Source: Coniferiporia sulphurascens (taxonomy: Eukaryota > Basidiomycota > Agaricomycetes > Hymenochaetales > Hymenochaetaceae). From it: DNA of 64,000 nucleotides. The notes under the pieces were generated by a model. The model was given only the letters and a program-made list of their open reading frames with translations. It searched no databases and was not told the DNA's origin. The stretch spans positions 744,001 through 808,000 of the forward strand of contig NBBA01000002.1 of NCBI GenBank assembly GCA_002794785.1, in the 5' to 3' direction. Numbering within the stretch: the stretch's first letter is position 1; each line of letters opens with the position of its first letter. This document shows, one piece after another, positions 12,190 to 24,461 of the stretch. The position numbers were made by a program, and so were the translations under genes.

Positions 12190-13190
12190 ACCCAGAATGT
12201 ATGCATACTTACTTGACCCAGACATCCCCCAAATGGAGGAAACATGCCCAACTACTTGTCCAGGTGTATCTATAATCTAACACTACTAGGTACACCCTAA
12301 TGGTAATGCAGGTGGGTGCACCCAAAATAGAGAGGCTCGCCCACTCAAAGCAATCAGGCGCACCTAGTAGTACCTGGGCATGCCCCATATATTTGTAGGG
12401 TGCGCCTAGCCAAGCAGGGCATGCCCGTCAAATTATATGGGCGTACCTAAACCCTTTGGGCGAGCCCACCAGTGTTGTGGGCGTGCCCATCGCATTTAGG
12501 CACACCCATATAGGTTGGTTGGTCTTAAAATCTACGCACTTTGTGGTAGACGATGAGGTGCAGTGGTGAAGTTGAGGCAAGGTGGGTTATCAGTGTAAAC
12601 CGATGTATTTCTAGGGCGAGACCAGCTCCCCTTATATACACGTTCCATGGGCTAGTACTACTATAACTATCTAGCTCCTATATCGTATGGCATTATCATT
12701 GCGTTATCGTTCACTTAGTAAGGTGGTTGTTCATATGACCACGTACTATATTTATATCGTTTGTTATATTTATTTAATAGTTGGGTGTGCCCATTAAGTT
12801 AATCTGGGCGTACCCACTGGTGGATTTTAGGCATGCCCATCGAAGTACTTGGGCATGCCTATTGCATTTAGGCGCGCCTATGTAGTTTGTTTGGGCATGC
12901 CCACAATGTGTTGTGGGCGTGCCCATCGGAGTACTTGGGCATGCCCACATAGTTTGGTTGGGCGTGCCCATCGTGTTTTAGGCGCACCCATCGAATACTT
13001 GGGCATGCCCATGTAATTCTGTTGGGCGTGCCCACAAGTGTGTTTTGGGCACGCCCAACCAACGACGTGGGTGCGCCCACAAGAGTATCAGGGCCCGCCC
13101 ATTGATGTACTTGGGCATGCCCACAGTGAGTGTCTGCTTGCCTGGGCACGCCTATGTGGGTACTTGGGCATGCCCAAATCTTATACTATA
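12190..13190. repeat. Left subterminal array of GGGCRTGCCC palindromes
   Basis: Variants of TGGGCATGCCCA, TGGGCGTGCCCA and TGGGCACGCCCA recur roughly every 25-30 bp in two blocks: about 12190-12515 and 12780-13190. The array is split by a solo LTR at 12523-12779. The spacers share a few words (ACTTGGGCATG, CATCG) but are otherwise different. Clustered palindromes just inside transposon termini are typical transposase-binding sites. That role is inferred here. Confidence 0.85.
12523..12779 (-). mobile_element. Solo copia LTR (257 bp), TSD GTTGG
   Basis: The sequence is the reverse of the LTR of the copia element at 42523-47933, running TCTTAAAATCTA...ATTTAATA. It is flanked on both sides by GTTGG (12518-12522 and 12780-12784). 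It was left by recombination between two LTRs and postdates the palindrome array it interrupts. It has diverged clearly from the 42.5-kb LTRs. Confidence 0.9.
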
Positions 13191-13452
13191 GCATTACCTT
13201 TTTCATTGAAAGTAAATAGACTTGAAACTCCTTTCATGACACAAACAAGTAGCTGTGCTCACTCAGTATGGGGTATGCCTGATTTTGATATGCTGGAGTC
13301 CAGAGAATGTCTGTGGACAAGCCCAAACAGACGTGTCTACCGGCCGTAAAGGAATCGAATTGGAGATAATAATTTTTTAAGTACATTGGGTGCCCTGCTA
13401 TTAAAGGAGGCCTCAAATCAACACTCTTAATAATATCTAGAGAGACCTGATA

Positions 13453-16400
13453 TTAATCGTCAGCATCTTCAAAAATTGGAGTCTGGTAACCATCCCTCAG
13501 GTTATCCGGTCCCCCTGGTTGTGAGTGCTGCAAAGAGGATGCATGCCGAGAAGACGATCCCTGCTCAAACTCTGGCAGAGAATGGACCCATTGTCCCTTA
13601 GAAACCTTCAGTTTCTTCCGAGGTTGTTGTAATCTGTTGTCTTCCAAAGAATCGTATTTCTTTGAAGACATAGCATTTTTCCCAGTGAGGCGCGAGGACG
13701 GTAGCGAAGGCGCTTGGTAAACTAGGACAGGGTCATGAGGAATACCCTTGGATGAATGCTTTGAATAGGAACGACTCGCAGCATGTGGACGATCTTCCAA
13801 GGGCGAGCAGACAGCAGTTGATTTGCGCATTTTGGACCTCTCAGCAGAGTGAGAGTGGGGTCAGGCTTTTTCATGGGAATATGTAGTACATGAATGATGC
13901 GGGTCACCTGCAGACACATGCACTCGGTGTGGATCAGATGATCTGGATTGGGACTGAGATAGGCGATGATATTTTCCTGCTGGACGAGACCCATCACTTG
14001 TGCGAGGGGCGACCTCTGAGTTACTCATCCGAGAGGTCTCAGTAGAATCTCCCTGAAAACGAGTAGATGGGAGAAGTCGAGCCTTAGATCGAGAGCGGTC
14101 TTCTTTCAAATGAGAGGTATGGATGGGGGCTCGCTCCCGAGGTGATTCCAGGGACTGCAAGCAACTGTGGGCTACTGAGTGGGAATGTGCTGGCGATCAG
14201 GTCTGGCGCTCTTTGTAATGATGTGCAGGGACCGAAGTGCGTGCCTGAGGGGGCTCGGCAGGGCACGAGCGTGCACGAGCATTCAATCGGGCTTGCGGGT
14301 GCATATGAGCTTCCAATAGCTGGGTAAGATGATCGCCCATGTCGACTGTGGCCCCGGTCAGGAAGCGGGGAGACAGAGGACTTGCTGTCTTTGTCTTGAG
14401 TGAACGCATAGGGGGCGTTCGACAACTCCATGTCAGTTTCGGTCTTCTCAGGTGTTCTTGAGTTTTGTGCTTTGTTAAAGTGAGCCACAAATTTAGGAGA
14501 GTCTGACAGAGATGCAAGTCCGTATCCACACTCGTCGATGACTATAGGCAACTTTGGCAGATCTTCAAAATAAGCCATCTTCATATCTGATAGTCCACTG
14601 AGCTCTAATACCCTAGAATATATCAAATGAAGATGTACCTTCACTGCAATCCTGCACCTGAATTATGTTACTTGGATGATTGAAATCCATGAGACCAGCA
14701 ACACATTTTCGATCATAGGAAACAACGCCATTGTTGGCCCATCGAGCTTGTTCCATATTTAGGTCTTTGATGAAATTGGTGTTGATTTGAAACGGAAGGC
14801 CAGTAGGCCAGACAAGGCACATACAATCGAGATAAAAGGAATCTGCAAAGTTGTTCCACTGATTCTTGTGCGAAAGGTAATTGTATTTATTCTCACTGTG
14901 GCACTTGCTACAGTCGACTAGAAGAGAATGATGTAAGCCACAAACACGAAGGAGAATACGAAGAGGAGCTGACTGATTTCGTATGAAAGGTGTGCATTAA
15001 TGTTCACACGGCAGTGGTCTTTTATATTGACAGGTTTGCCTTTTGCATCCTTCCTCACCTCCCAGTGGAGCTTGGGTCTTCCAGTCCTGTCGTTACCCGC
15101 AAGCTCATCATGTGCCATGCTAGAAATACCAGTTCAGGAGATCCACGTAAATAATATAGAATAAGACTAGATAAGTTCGCACCAAATCCCTGTTTCGACC
15201 TTGCATAAAAACTTCTCATCCATAACCAAGTTATTCTGAAAAAAACGTGTGCTTCGGGCGTCAGGCCTATAAGAAACGGGGCAGCTTGCTGATTTATCAG
15301 AGTGCTGACACCTGCCCTGACGACTTGAAAACCGTGTCTTGCAAACCATTCACACTGCGAGAAACACCTAAGTTTGTGTATTGTCCATTAACACAGGGTG
15401 GCGCACTTACAAGGTCATTTTGGTCCACTATTAACAAGCGAATAATAGTCAATGGATTGCTAGCACTTTCCATTGCTGAAATATTTGTCCTGTCCATATA
15501 GTCAAACTGTACTTTTAAAAGTTCATGACGAGCTCGATTGTCATTTCGTTGGCCAGGGGGGAAGGGTGTCGAGGAGCCTATTATATTCCCGTCGGACGAC
15601 TTTTCTCTTTTCTTCAGGTGTCTCTACTAGAAAAAGGTCAATCAGCAAACTCAGGGAGACAACGAAGTGAGGTTTACAATCTTCAAAATCCGGGTATTCG
15701 GTTTTGTAGCCTAACTTGGTGAACCAACTATGGTAAACATTCCAAACGTTGTCCCCACGTGATTCCCTTGGAAGTCCAAGCTGTGAATAGACATAAGAGA
15801 AATATTTGTCCACATTCCCATCCTTTCCCTCACAGGCAACAGCCTCTATTTCAGCCTTCAGTTTTGCGATGATTGTGTTAAGTTTGGTGCAAATATTCTT
15901 GGCAAGGGGTCCCGGTTTTGTATGATTAGTGTCGACCTTGTTACTTTCCAGCGGGGCGGCAGGTGACTTGGACAGAGGTTTGGAAGTCCCACTTTTTGAA
16001 GGTAGGGCGGATTCAGTGGGAAGTGCCGTGGAATGAGCGCACTGTTTAGATTTCACTCGAGATTTTGTGCCAGTCGTTTCTGGTTTTTTTTGGTGATCAC
16101 TGTGTGACCCTGAGGACTTCGATTGCTTTCGTCTGCTAGAGGGCCGGGCCTCCTCAGTTTCCAGATCCGCATCGTCTTCAAGGTCGTAATCGTCCTCCTT
16201 GTCCTCCTCTTCCTGAGTCTTAGGGTGGGGTATGCCCAAGGCATCCCTTTGCGCACGTGCATGGTTTTCTCTGGCAATAACCTTGTCGTAGTCATCCCCA
16301 CTACTATCGCCCTCAGCATCCTGTTCTTGGTCATTGAGGTCACTCGGTCCGGGATTGGTTTGCTCAATGTCATCATTTGCACCTTCTTCGCAAGACTCAC

Positions 16401-17723
16401 TGGCGTCGGGATCTGGGTTATTACCAATACATGACTTGTCAGAAATCAGTAAGAATCAGTAAAAACAAGAATCACCGTCTTGCTCCACTTGGCCCTCCTC
16501 CTCTTCGGAAATCACAGCCGGTTGTTTCTCTACAGCAGCCTGATCGACACCACCCCTAAACGATTCCGAGATGGTCGCATCAGTCCGGAGAGTTCTGTCA
16601 GGGAGAGCATGCAGCATCCGTGAATTTGCAGAGAAGTTTTTCGGTGTTGTACTTCCGATATTTTGGCCTTTAATCCGGTATGCCTTAGTCGGCATTAAGG
16701 CAAGATCAAGATCAGGGTATGTGACCCTGGACCAATGTGATGAAGGTGCGCTCTGATTATTCTCTTCTTCAGGTGAGCCATGTGGACCGTGCACCCAGTT
16801 GGACATCTCCGAGTCCCGCAAGGACAAGGGACGTTAGTCTGGTTGGGGTCATTATCATGTTCTCGCATCCTTACCTCGTGGTCGGCTGCTCTACTGCGTC
16901 CTTCATTTAACAACTCCACCGCATTGCTGCTGAGGAATGGGCGGTGGAAATTTTTTGTTGCAATAATATTGGCAGTGTTGCTCATGTCAGCGGTTTCCTC
17001 GGCTTGTGACCCATTGTTGCTCCCTCTGCTATGAGTGTCATCTGGGGGTGCAAGACTTTGTCTCTTTGCCTCAGAATCAGGTCCATGCCCTCCTTCACCA
17101 GCCCCTTCACTCACGAAGCGTTCCCTCGTTTCAATGTGAGTGGGGTGTTCCTCTATCTCATTTTCGATCTCACTATGCGCATCGGAGGGGGGCATCGATT
17201 GTTCTGTTGCTGCCAGGATATCTCCGTGAAGCCCCTCCCCTGCATAAACCTCATGATCACCAACGTTAGTGGGCAGTAAATCGGTATGTTTCAGTCCCGC
17301 TTGATCTCCATCCGCTTCAGCGATGCAAGAACTGAGCTTCGCCAATTCTCTATCCACTCCCCTCTGTTCGTCCTCAACATCTGCATGCCCGACAGAGGGG
17401 GGAGCAACATCAACGACCTTCACTGCTGATTCCCCATTGGCCCCTCCCTGTTTGCTATTCTCTGGATCATTGTCCTCTTCCACATAGTACCATCCAGGCT
17501 GTATAAGAGAATAAATTAAACAGTCGAGCAAAAAAAGAAGTTGCACTCACTTTTTGCTTTGGAGCAGAATTCCCTTTTTTCTTTCCTGCGGGAGGTGCAA
17601 TGGCACCCCTTCCCACCTGAGCTGTCCCCCACCCTGGTTGAACATATTATAACAAATCTTGTCTTTAACTTGCACATATGTACCTGTTTCACTAGCTTTC
17701 TGGCTTCTTGTCCAGGGTGGCAT
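13453..17723 (-). CDS. Large multi-exon cargo gene of the KDZ element, function unknown
   Basis: Several minus-strand frames with consistent spacing and splice signals form one gene. The probable start at 17723 gives MPPWTRSQKASETG. A short exon follows, then an acidic, low-complexity exon opening PGWYYVEEDNDPE (about 17500-16700) with a small Cys cluster, CPCGTRRC. Next is an acidic/basic tract at 16239-15950 and a conserved-looking segment KYFSYVYSQLGLPRESRGDN with NVWNVYHSWFTKLG (about 15830-15700). Then come an exon at 15118-14960, an exon with FYLDCMCLVWPTGLPF near 14810, and Ser/Arg-rich C-terminal exons to a stop at 13453. I recognise no enzymatic domain. The Trp-rich segment with basic helices could bind DNA, but this is only inference. 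The exact joins are not resolved. No obvious premature stop was seen, so it may be the best preserved gene of the element. Confidence 0.55.
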
Positions 17724-17849
17724 AATGCGAGCGAGGTTGATTGTAACGTAGACGGTGTCATAGCAGATATTCGCAGCAGGGTTATGTTGCTTGCAAGTGA
17801 GCTTACAATATTTATGTGAGTATATACCTGTACTTATCTGCCGATGCAA

Positions 17850-20080
17850 TCGCTGACCGATTATCCTGTAGGCACTCTCGCCAAGTCGGGTAGACGATAC
17901 TGCTCCCTGTGTGCTTTAACCAAATATGGTTGGCGTGCACCAACATCTCCATTTTATATTAAAAACAAAACAAAAGCATGGCCCCTTATTAACTGATCTT
18001 AGCTAACCCATACCCAGTGCACTGTGACAGCAGTTCGGCACACTGGCTGCACTAGAACGATTCCCATGGAGCAAATTCGGTTCCGTGTAGTGAACCCCAG
18101 AACTCCACTGGGCAAGGACATGATCCAGCCAAGGGCAGCGGGGAATCAGTAACAAGTGATAAGAATATATATCCAATTAAGTACATACCAGTATATCCAA
18201 TTAAGTATGTACCAGTATATCAAGATGGAGCCCGACTTGAAGATGCAATGCTTCAGGCATACCGGCACTGTAGGGTGTACAGCATGTGCACATCGATGTC
18301 TAGTTGGATAGTGTGCAAATGCAGGCGTCTGCATAGACGCTCATCCTGACCGCAACACTAGCGCTAAACTGGCGTTTGGTAGGAGCACTCCGCTTGCGAA
18401 CACAAGCGAGATGCAGAGCCCGGAAGCCAATATAGCAAGGACGGGGGGGGACAGGAAACAAGACAAGACAAGACAAGACAAGACAAGACAAGACAAGACA
18501 AGACAAGATGAGACGAGACGAGACAGAGCGAGACGGGGCGAGGATGAGGGGAGGATGACAAGGCGAGGATGACGAAGCGATGAGGCACGATGGTAGACGG
18601 TGGGATAAGGACGGACGGGGAGATAAGGGCGGCGAGGTGAGGGCGACAAGTTGAGAGTGACAAGTTGAGGGTGACAGGTGAGGGCGACAAGGCGAGGGCG
18701 ATGGGATGGGGGAGACGGGAGGAGACGAGGATGAGGGGGCGACAAGGGCGAGGATAATGATGAGAAGACCTGGAACACATCATTCCTATGGTCCGAGCAT
18801 TCAAGCTTTGTAGAGTAATTTGAAATTCTTATTATACTTTCATCCGGCCTTTACCCAACCACTCTGTCATGGACAGTACATACTTGGCAATGCTCTTGTT
18901 GTTCGCTCCCTTTCCCTCTCCCTATAAGTTTGCAGCCTGCAATTCCATGCAGGTTTCCTTGTCAACATCCCTCCAGTGTCCAGCAAGTCCTCCTTAAGCA
19001 AGTCCCAACAAGAGTGTGTTTAGTGCACACTCTTGGGCATTCACAACGACAGGAGACGATTGTCTCCATCTGGTTGAATACAGTGCACAGACTGACTGGT
19101 ATCTGTGCTACGCCGACTTATCCAGGTGCCACTGCAGTGCACTTCTCGTTTCATCAAGACTTTGAATACATTTGTCTTATCTTGTCATAGGCGTTGTATA
19201 GCAGGTGAGAGCCCACTTTTTCGACATGCCGCAACCGTTTAAATATTGACATCGGCTGGGTGAACTCATCTAAAACTGTCGTGTGCATTGGCGATATATC
19301 ATGCAAGAACAGGTAGCTTCATCCGTGCATTTCACACATGGTCCTGCCGGTCTAGCATTTGTCTGGGGGTAGGCGTTACACTTTTACGCCTGTCGTTCAC
19401 AAGGACGCCATTTGGCGCATTGTGTGGTATTTCCTCTCATGTTTTCAAGTGTGAGTATGTCTTGCATTTTATGAAATATGGCATGAAATATGAAATATAC
19501 ATGTTTCTCGATAGCCTTCGATAGCCTAATTTACACTACTACTATGTGTTCGCCAGCACACAGCCTTCAGATAGACTGAGTTGCCTATAGGTGAGTCAAG
19601 CTATGCAGCAGGTGTGTCAACTGAACTGAGCAAGACATATGCATAAATAGGAGTCTCAACTTGTGTCCTAGAAAGTGGTAGAGTGTGCACATGTGTGTCA
19701 GATTGCAAGGACTAGTCGTTTTCAGATGAGTGAACCAATTGGTATGTATACTTGTCAACATCAACATAGAACATGCTCAGTAATATTCAGTGTATTTCTA
19801 GATTGAAGGGCCGCTGTCCGCATGTGGTGGCAAGTTCGAGTCGGCTTTAACTGTGTAAGGGACAGTTCCATAAACAAAAGCGAATGCGATGTTAATTGTG
19901 ATTAATACCAGTGGGAGTTGAATACTTTTTAAACCGAGAACAATGTCTGCACCACTACAGGTTACGCACCGTCTCGGTTTGTGCTTCGTGATGTTTAATC
20001 TCAATGCGCTAATTAACATATTGAACTTCACAGATGACACGGTCAAAGTACGTTCTCTGGACACGTGAATCACGGCAGAA
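17850..20080. other. Spacer between divergent cargo genes; simple repeats
   Basis: No gene was recognised. It holds two direct copies of TATATCCAATTAAGTA near 18170-18215, an ACAAG microsatellite and a G/A-rich low-complexity tract to about 18770. It separates the minus-strand cargo gene from the plus-strand genes and so probably contains their promoters. Confidence 0.5.
18458..18508 (+). repeat. (ACAAG)n microsatellite, about ten units
   Basis: A pure five-base repeat ACAAG runs about 51 bp. It grades into GACGAGAC and GAGGATGA-type purine-rich sequence up to about 18770. The frames on the complementary strand here are Ser/Leu/Pro repeats and not genes. Confidence 0.9.
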
Positions 20081-22186
20081 TTGTACTTCATGTCACTCAT
20101 CATAACAACGCCCAATGCAAACTTTATACCGGAGTTCCCATACATTGATGATAAGGGTATAGTGAAGCATGACGACAGTCTATGGGGGGGCCATGAATAT
20201 TCCCAATGGCCGCAACTTCATTCATCCTCAAATTTGCATCACGCCTGTATCTCCTTTGATCTGGCATGTAATACAACTCTGGGCGACAGGGATAATATTC
20301 TGTGGTATGATATACAACAAAAAGACTTTATCCCGACCAGGGGTTTCAGTGGCCTCGGTGAACATTTAGGCCGCTTGTGTACCGAACTATTAGACGCTCT
20401 TGAACAAGTCCTAGAAATCTGCGCTGTGAAAGCGTGGAAGGAGTACGTGGGGTTGAAAGAGACGAAGCTAAGGTCAACGATCAATTGTGTTATTCACGTT
20501 GGTCGAGAAACCATAGAGCGTCTCAGACAAGTTCGCCAGGGCTGGGGAATATCTTTATTTTCATTTCAAGATGCTCAAAGAGTTGGCATTGAGCTCGATG
20601 CCGTCATTTGCTATGCCCGCAAAGTATACCCTCATATACATTCTAAAGATTTTTTCGATCGGGACGTACTTGCCATATGAGGAGCTTTCGCCACAGATCC
20701 TGCCATTGTACAAGATTTCTACCGTCTTGGCATACCCATCTGGTATATACGGCCAAGGGCGTTGCTTACACCTGAAACTAGAGTTTTTCAGGTGACTGAG
20801 TGTTTGTGATGGGACCGGAATCTAAGCAGTGTGCCGTTTTGTATACCAGGTACATCCACTGCTTGGAAAATATCACTCCAACATGACCTGCACACAACCT
20901 CTTCTCAAGTCATGGATGATCACACTATGACAGAACTTCTCAATATCATGAATGGCGGCAGGATTGCATTATCTGTTGCAGGGCCTCAGGTAGGCCTCCC
21001 TCGGACTGCGGCCGACCCTCGGATTGCTTCAAGCTTGCTACTACCCGCGTCTACTGTCCAAGCAGTGACATCGTCATCGACACATCCGTCACCTGCATCT
21101 AGCACTCCCTCAAGCTCAAGTAAACCTAAGGGTAAGCACGGACGAGTCGAGGAGCCGAAGAAGAGTAGGGAAGCCAATCCGAACTTCCTGCATTTACTGC
21201 ATGTGCCAAATGGCATCGATGGCACACCGGATCTCCCGGACTTCCACGTTCATGTGCGTGCAGCACTAGAGAGAGTACTGCCTATAGAGATACTCCCTAA
21301 CGCTGCAGCCTTATATCCTCTGCCTCCTCCTTATCAACTTATCCACAAGGACTGCGAAAAAAACACGCAACAATATTTGAACTACGTGCGCATTCATGGG
21401 GCCCTGCGGCACATGCTTGTGAATGGTGGGACTTTTGATAAGTCCATCTGGCGAAAACTGGTGACTTGGAGGGCAATTGTGCATGGTAACTATGACAAAG
21501 GCTCACCTCTTGTTCCAAATACTGTCTCGCCATTCATCGAGAATATTTATCATACTCTACCTCAGCCATCGTCATCATCTCACTTGACAGACTCAGCAGG
21601 CGACCAATTAGGCCAGGATACGTTACGGGCATCAAAAAAACAGAAGCTCGCATCCAATGCAACAATGAAAGTAACATTTGGGGTTGAATGGTCATTTAAA
21701 TCATTCTCACCAGATATGCAGTCTGAGTGGCGCAGCCAGGCCGTCTCGATCGACCATATCAATCAGGACAAGGTTCTTCAGATGGAGGTTCAGTGGGAAT
21801 TGGCAGAAATGCTCTTCCGCACAGAGCTGTGGGCGCTGGACCAGAGACTTCTGCCACGAGATTTCATGAGCATTGACGCCATTTGCGAACACACTGCTCA
21901 CCTCAGTGGGATATATCTTGGGAAAGCCGATGCCAAGGCGTCTTTCGTTCCAGACATCTCCCTTCCAGTAGTCGAATACTGGGGGGAGCATCCAAGTGTC
22001 GAGTCTCTTCGGTCAATGAAAGAGGTATTCAAGAAATGGCTGAATCATCCACAAAGGCTACTGTTAAGGGGGGACATAGACGAGAGGGATTTTCCAGTCA
22101 TGGTGGATTTTTATGTGCAAACCTTTGTACACATTTTCAACTGCATGCCGGTCATGCACTGTAACGTGCCTGTTTCTTTATCTTAG
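20081..22186 (+). pseudogene. Cargo gene copy 1 beside KDZ transposase, one premature TGA
   Basis: The protein is unidentified but belongs to the same family as the gene at 38810-42307. Shared blocks include GGHEYSQWPQLHSSSNLHH against GPQEYSRWPQFHSLVNIHH, and DFYRLGIPIWYIRP against DMFKWGIPVWIIRP. The first exon runs from 20081 (or ATG 20090). An in-frame TGA at 20678-20680 interrupts it just after DRDVLAI, and the homologous frame resumes immediately. An intron near 20775-20850 probably leads into the exon ending at 22186. That exon has a Ser/Pro linker and the segment DFHVHVRAALERVLPIEILP, which matches the second half of the other copy. It sits 240 bp upstream of the KDZ frame in the same orientation. 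Function unknown. Confidence 0.65.
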
Positions 22187-24461
22187 AAATTCAGAATGGA
22201 ATGGAATGATATGCGACCACATGGTTCCTGCTCGTCTCAATCTCAATCGATACTTAGCCATAAGTTTAATAAGTCTAGTGGGTCAACTTTTTCCACAGGA
22301 AACCCTGCTCGGCCCACAAATGGCTGCGGTATATTATCAGTAGGCTAGCTTTCGCTTGCCTAAAGATGTATATGTGAGTGCGCCAGTCTCTGTAGTCCAG
22401 TGTAACTAACACATTCGAATAACTTTGCCTGCCCCACTCCCCCACCTCCCAAGTGAACATGGCGCCTATCCTCTCTTTAAACAGCGGCAGAAGGCATATG
22501 CAAACTTTAACGATGATGCTCCATTTGGTCTGGTTCCCAGGTCTTCCGCTGATGATTTTTTCGCAAGCTCCTCCCCTGCCAGGTTAAAGGAAAGACCACT
22601 GGTCTTCCTTCCGAACGGCAAGACACTTAAGCAGCCGAATCTGCTGTACAAACGCAGCCTTACATACCACCATCCTTCACCTACATTCGATCTCCCCGAA
22701 GAAAATGATTTTGACCCTGCAAGTGCGTTCGATCAGCATCCAACAACACATTACCGTTTATCTTGCACAGGGATGGAAGACCCCACTTTGATGACTGCAA
22801 GACAAAAGAAAAACCGACAATGGGAGCACTGGAAGTTCGATGTCATACCATCACTGATAAAGCCTTTCATGGAAGTTCTTAAATGTTCACAGTCTCTTAG
22901 ATTACCCATGTCTCCACCAGCAGACACAGTATGTACATGTGACATTCCTCCAAATACTTTGCAAGTCCTGTGCGTGTATTTTGATTGTACATCACAGTTC
23001 ACTTGTTCTCCATCCATGAATTACTTATTTAGCCAGTATTTAGGCTTAGAAACCCTTCATATCCATGCTTGTGCATGCCAGCCTGCCCCATTACAGCTTT
23101 TAAACAATGGGTTATTTGCTTGCGCTCTGTGCTTCCCTACCCTCGCCATTGATCTCAAGTTGCTGGAGTTCACAAGCATCCTATTCCTTCGCATGCCACC
23201 CAATTGAACAGTGATGTCTTCATCTATTGAGGCCTTTCTTTTCAGTATTGGGTTTGCATTTAATGGCAAGGTATGAACTTTAATTGTGCAAGGGAAGCTA
23301 TTGTTGTAGTCTAATGTACTTCATTAGGATACTCTTCGACACTGATTCTCCAGTGCGCTACAGTGGTATGGCGTGCTGCACGATACGACTGAGGTCCATA
23401 TTGCCTCAGTTATTGCTGAGGTGTCAGTGTCTCACGTCGGTCAGGCAGAGAGGTCAAATTCACCCGTTTGGGACTCTTCCGACTTAGAAGACGATCATAC
23501 ACCCCCGAGCTCACCCTGTCGAGGCCGTCTGACCCGAATCAATAACACAACAACACCTACTTCAGGTAAGCTTAAAGACATTGGTTACTTTCACACCTGA
23601 ACAGTGTATGACGCTAACGGCGCACTCAGGGGATTTATCAAAAGATATTGTTAGAGACAGGGGATCATCCTCCGAGTCGCATACACAGGACACCGTGTCT
23701 GACAGTGGTGCATCCGTTTGCGATTCTCGACAGACTGAAAATGGTAATAGTTAGATGAATATTTGATAGACAATGGGCAGGCATCCAGTTATCTACAAGA
23801 TTGATGCCCTCTATGTTTCAGGGGAAGAATGCATGATGACTCCTTTTTGTAAGTTCTCTCATTTTCTCTCATTACTTTTATAGTAAACTTGACATCAAAT
23901 GATAGGAATGATGTTCTCGTCTGTGTTGACGCCTGCTTTCAGCAGAAACGGGGGCAAGGGAGCCATGACCCAATACTTCATCATCCTCAAACTTCCTTCA
24001 TTCCAGAATGCGAAGTGCTTGAAATGGAGACACTTGTTGACAATATCCACAGTGTCCCTGCACGCAATCGTGATTGACCACACAAACCCAAAAGCCCCAA
24101 AAAACGCAAGGCTGTGCAAGACGATAGTGATGACGATGATATTGTCATGGACGGTATGCGGGTGTCTGAGGCGGTACTGAACGGCTGTGAGAACTCGTTC
24201 AAGGCTGCTGACGATAAGCGCCAAAAAGCTTCCACACAGTTCTTTTCTGACACAGGGCTTATGGCTTTACTCTGCCGGCATGATCAGGTCCTTTGGGTTG
24301 TGAACATGACGTCTGCCGGCAAAAAGCAGCATTATGTTCTAGTACTCCTGGATAAGTTGTTTCAGCATATTCCTAACAATGTGAACATCAGCATACTTTA
24401 CGATATTGGCTGTCAGCTGCACCAAAGCATCGTTAAATGGGGTTTCTTTAAAGGCATTTCC

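Noticed and set aside
12190..13190. CRISPR-like array of short repeats and spacers
   Set aside because: The repeated unit is a degenerate 10-12 bp palindrome with variable spacing, in a fungal transposon end. There is no leader and no cas gene.
18300..18804. Long Leu/Ser/Pro-rich frames on the minus strand
   Set aside because: They are translations of the ACAAG microsatellite and neighbouring purine-rich low-complexity DNA.
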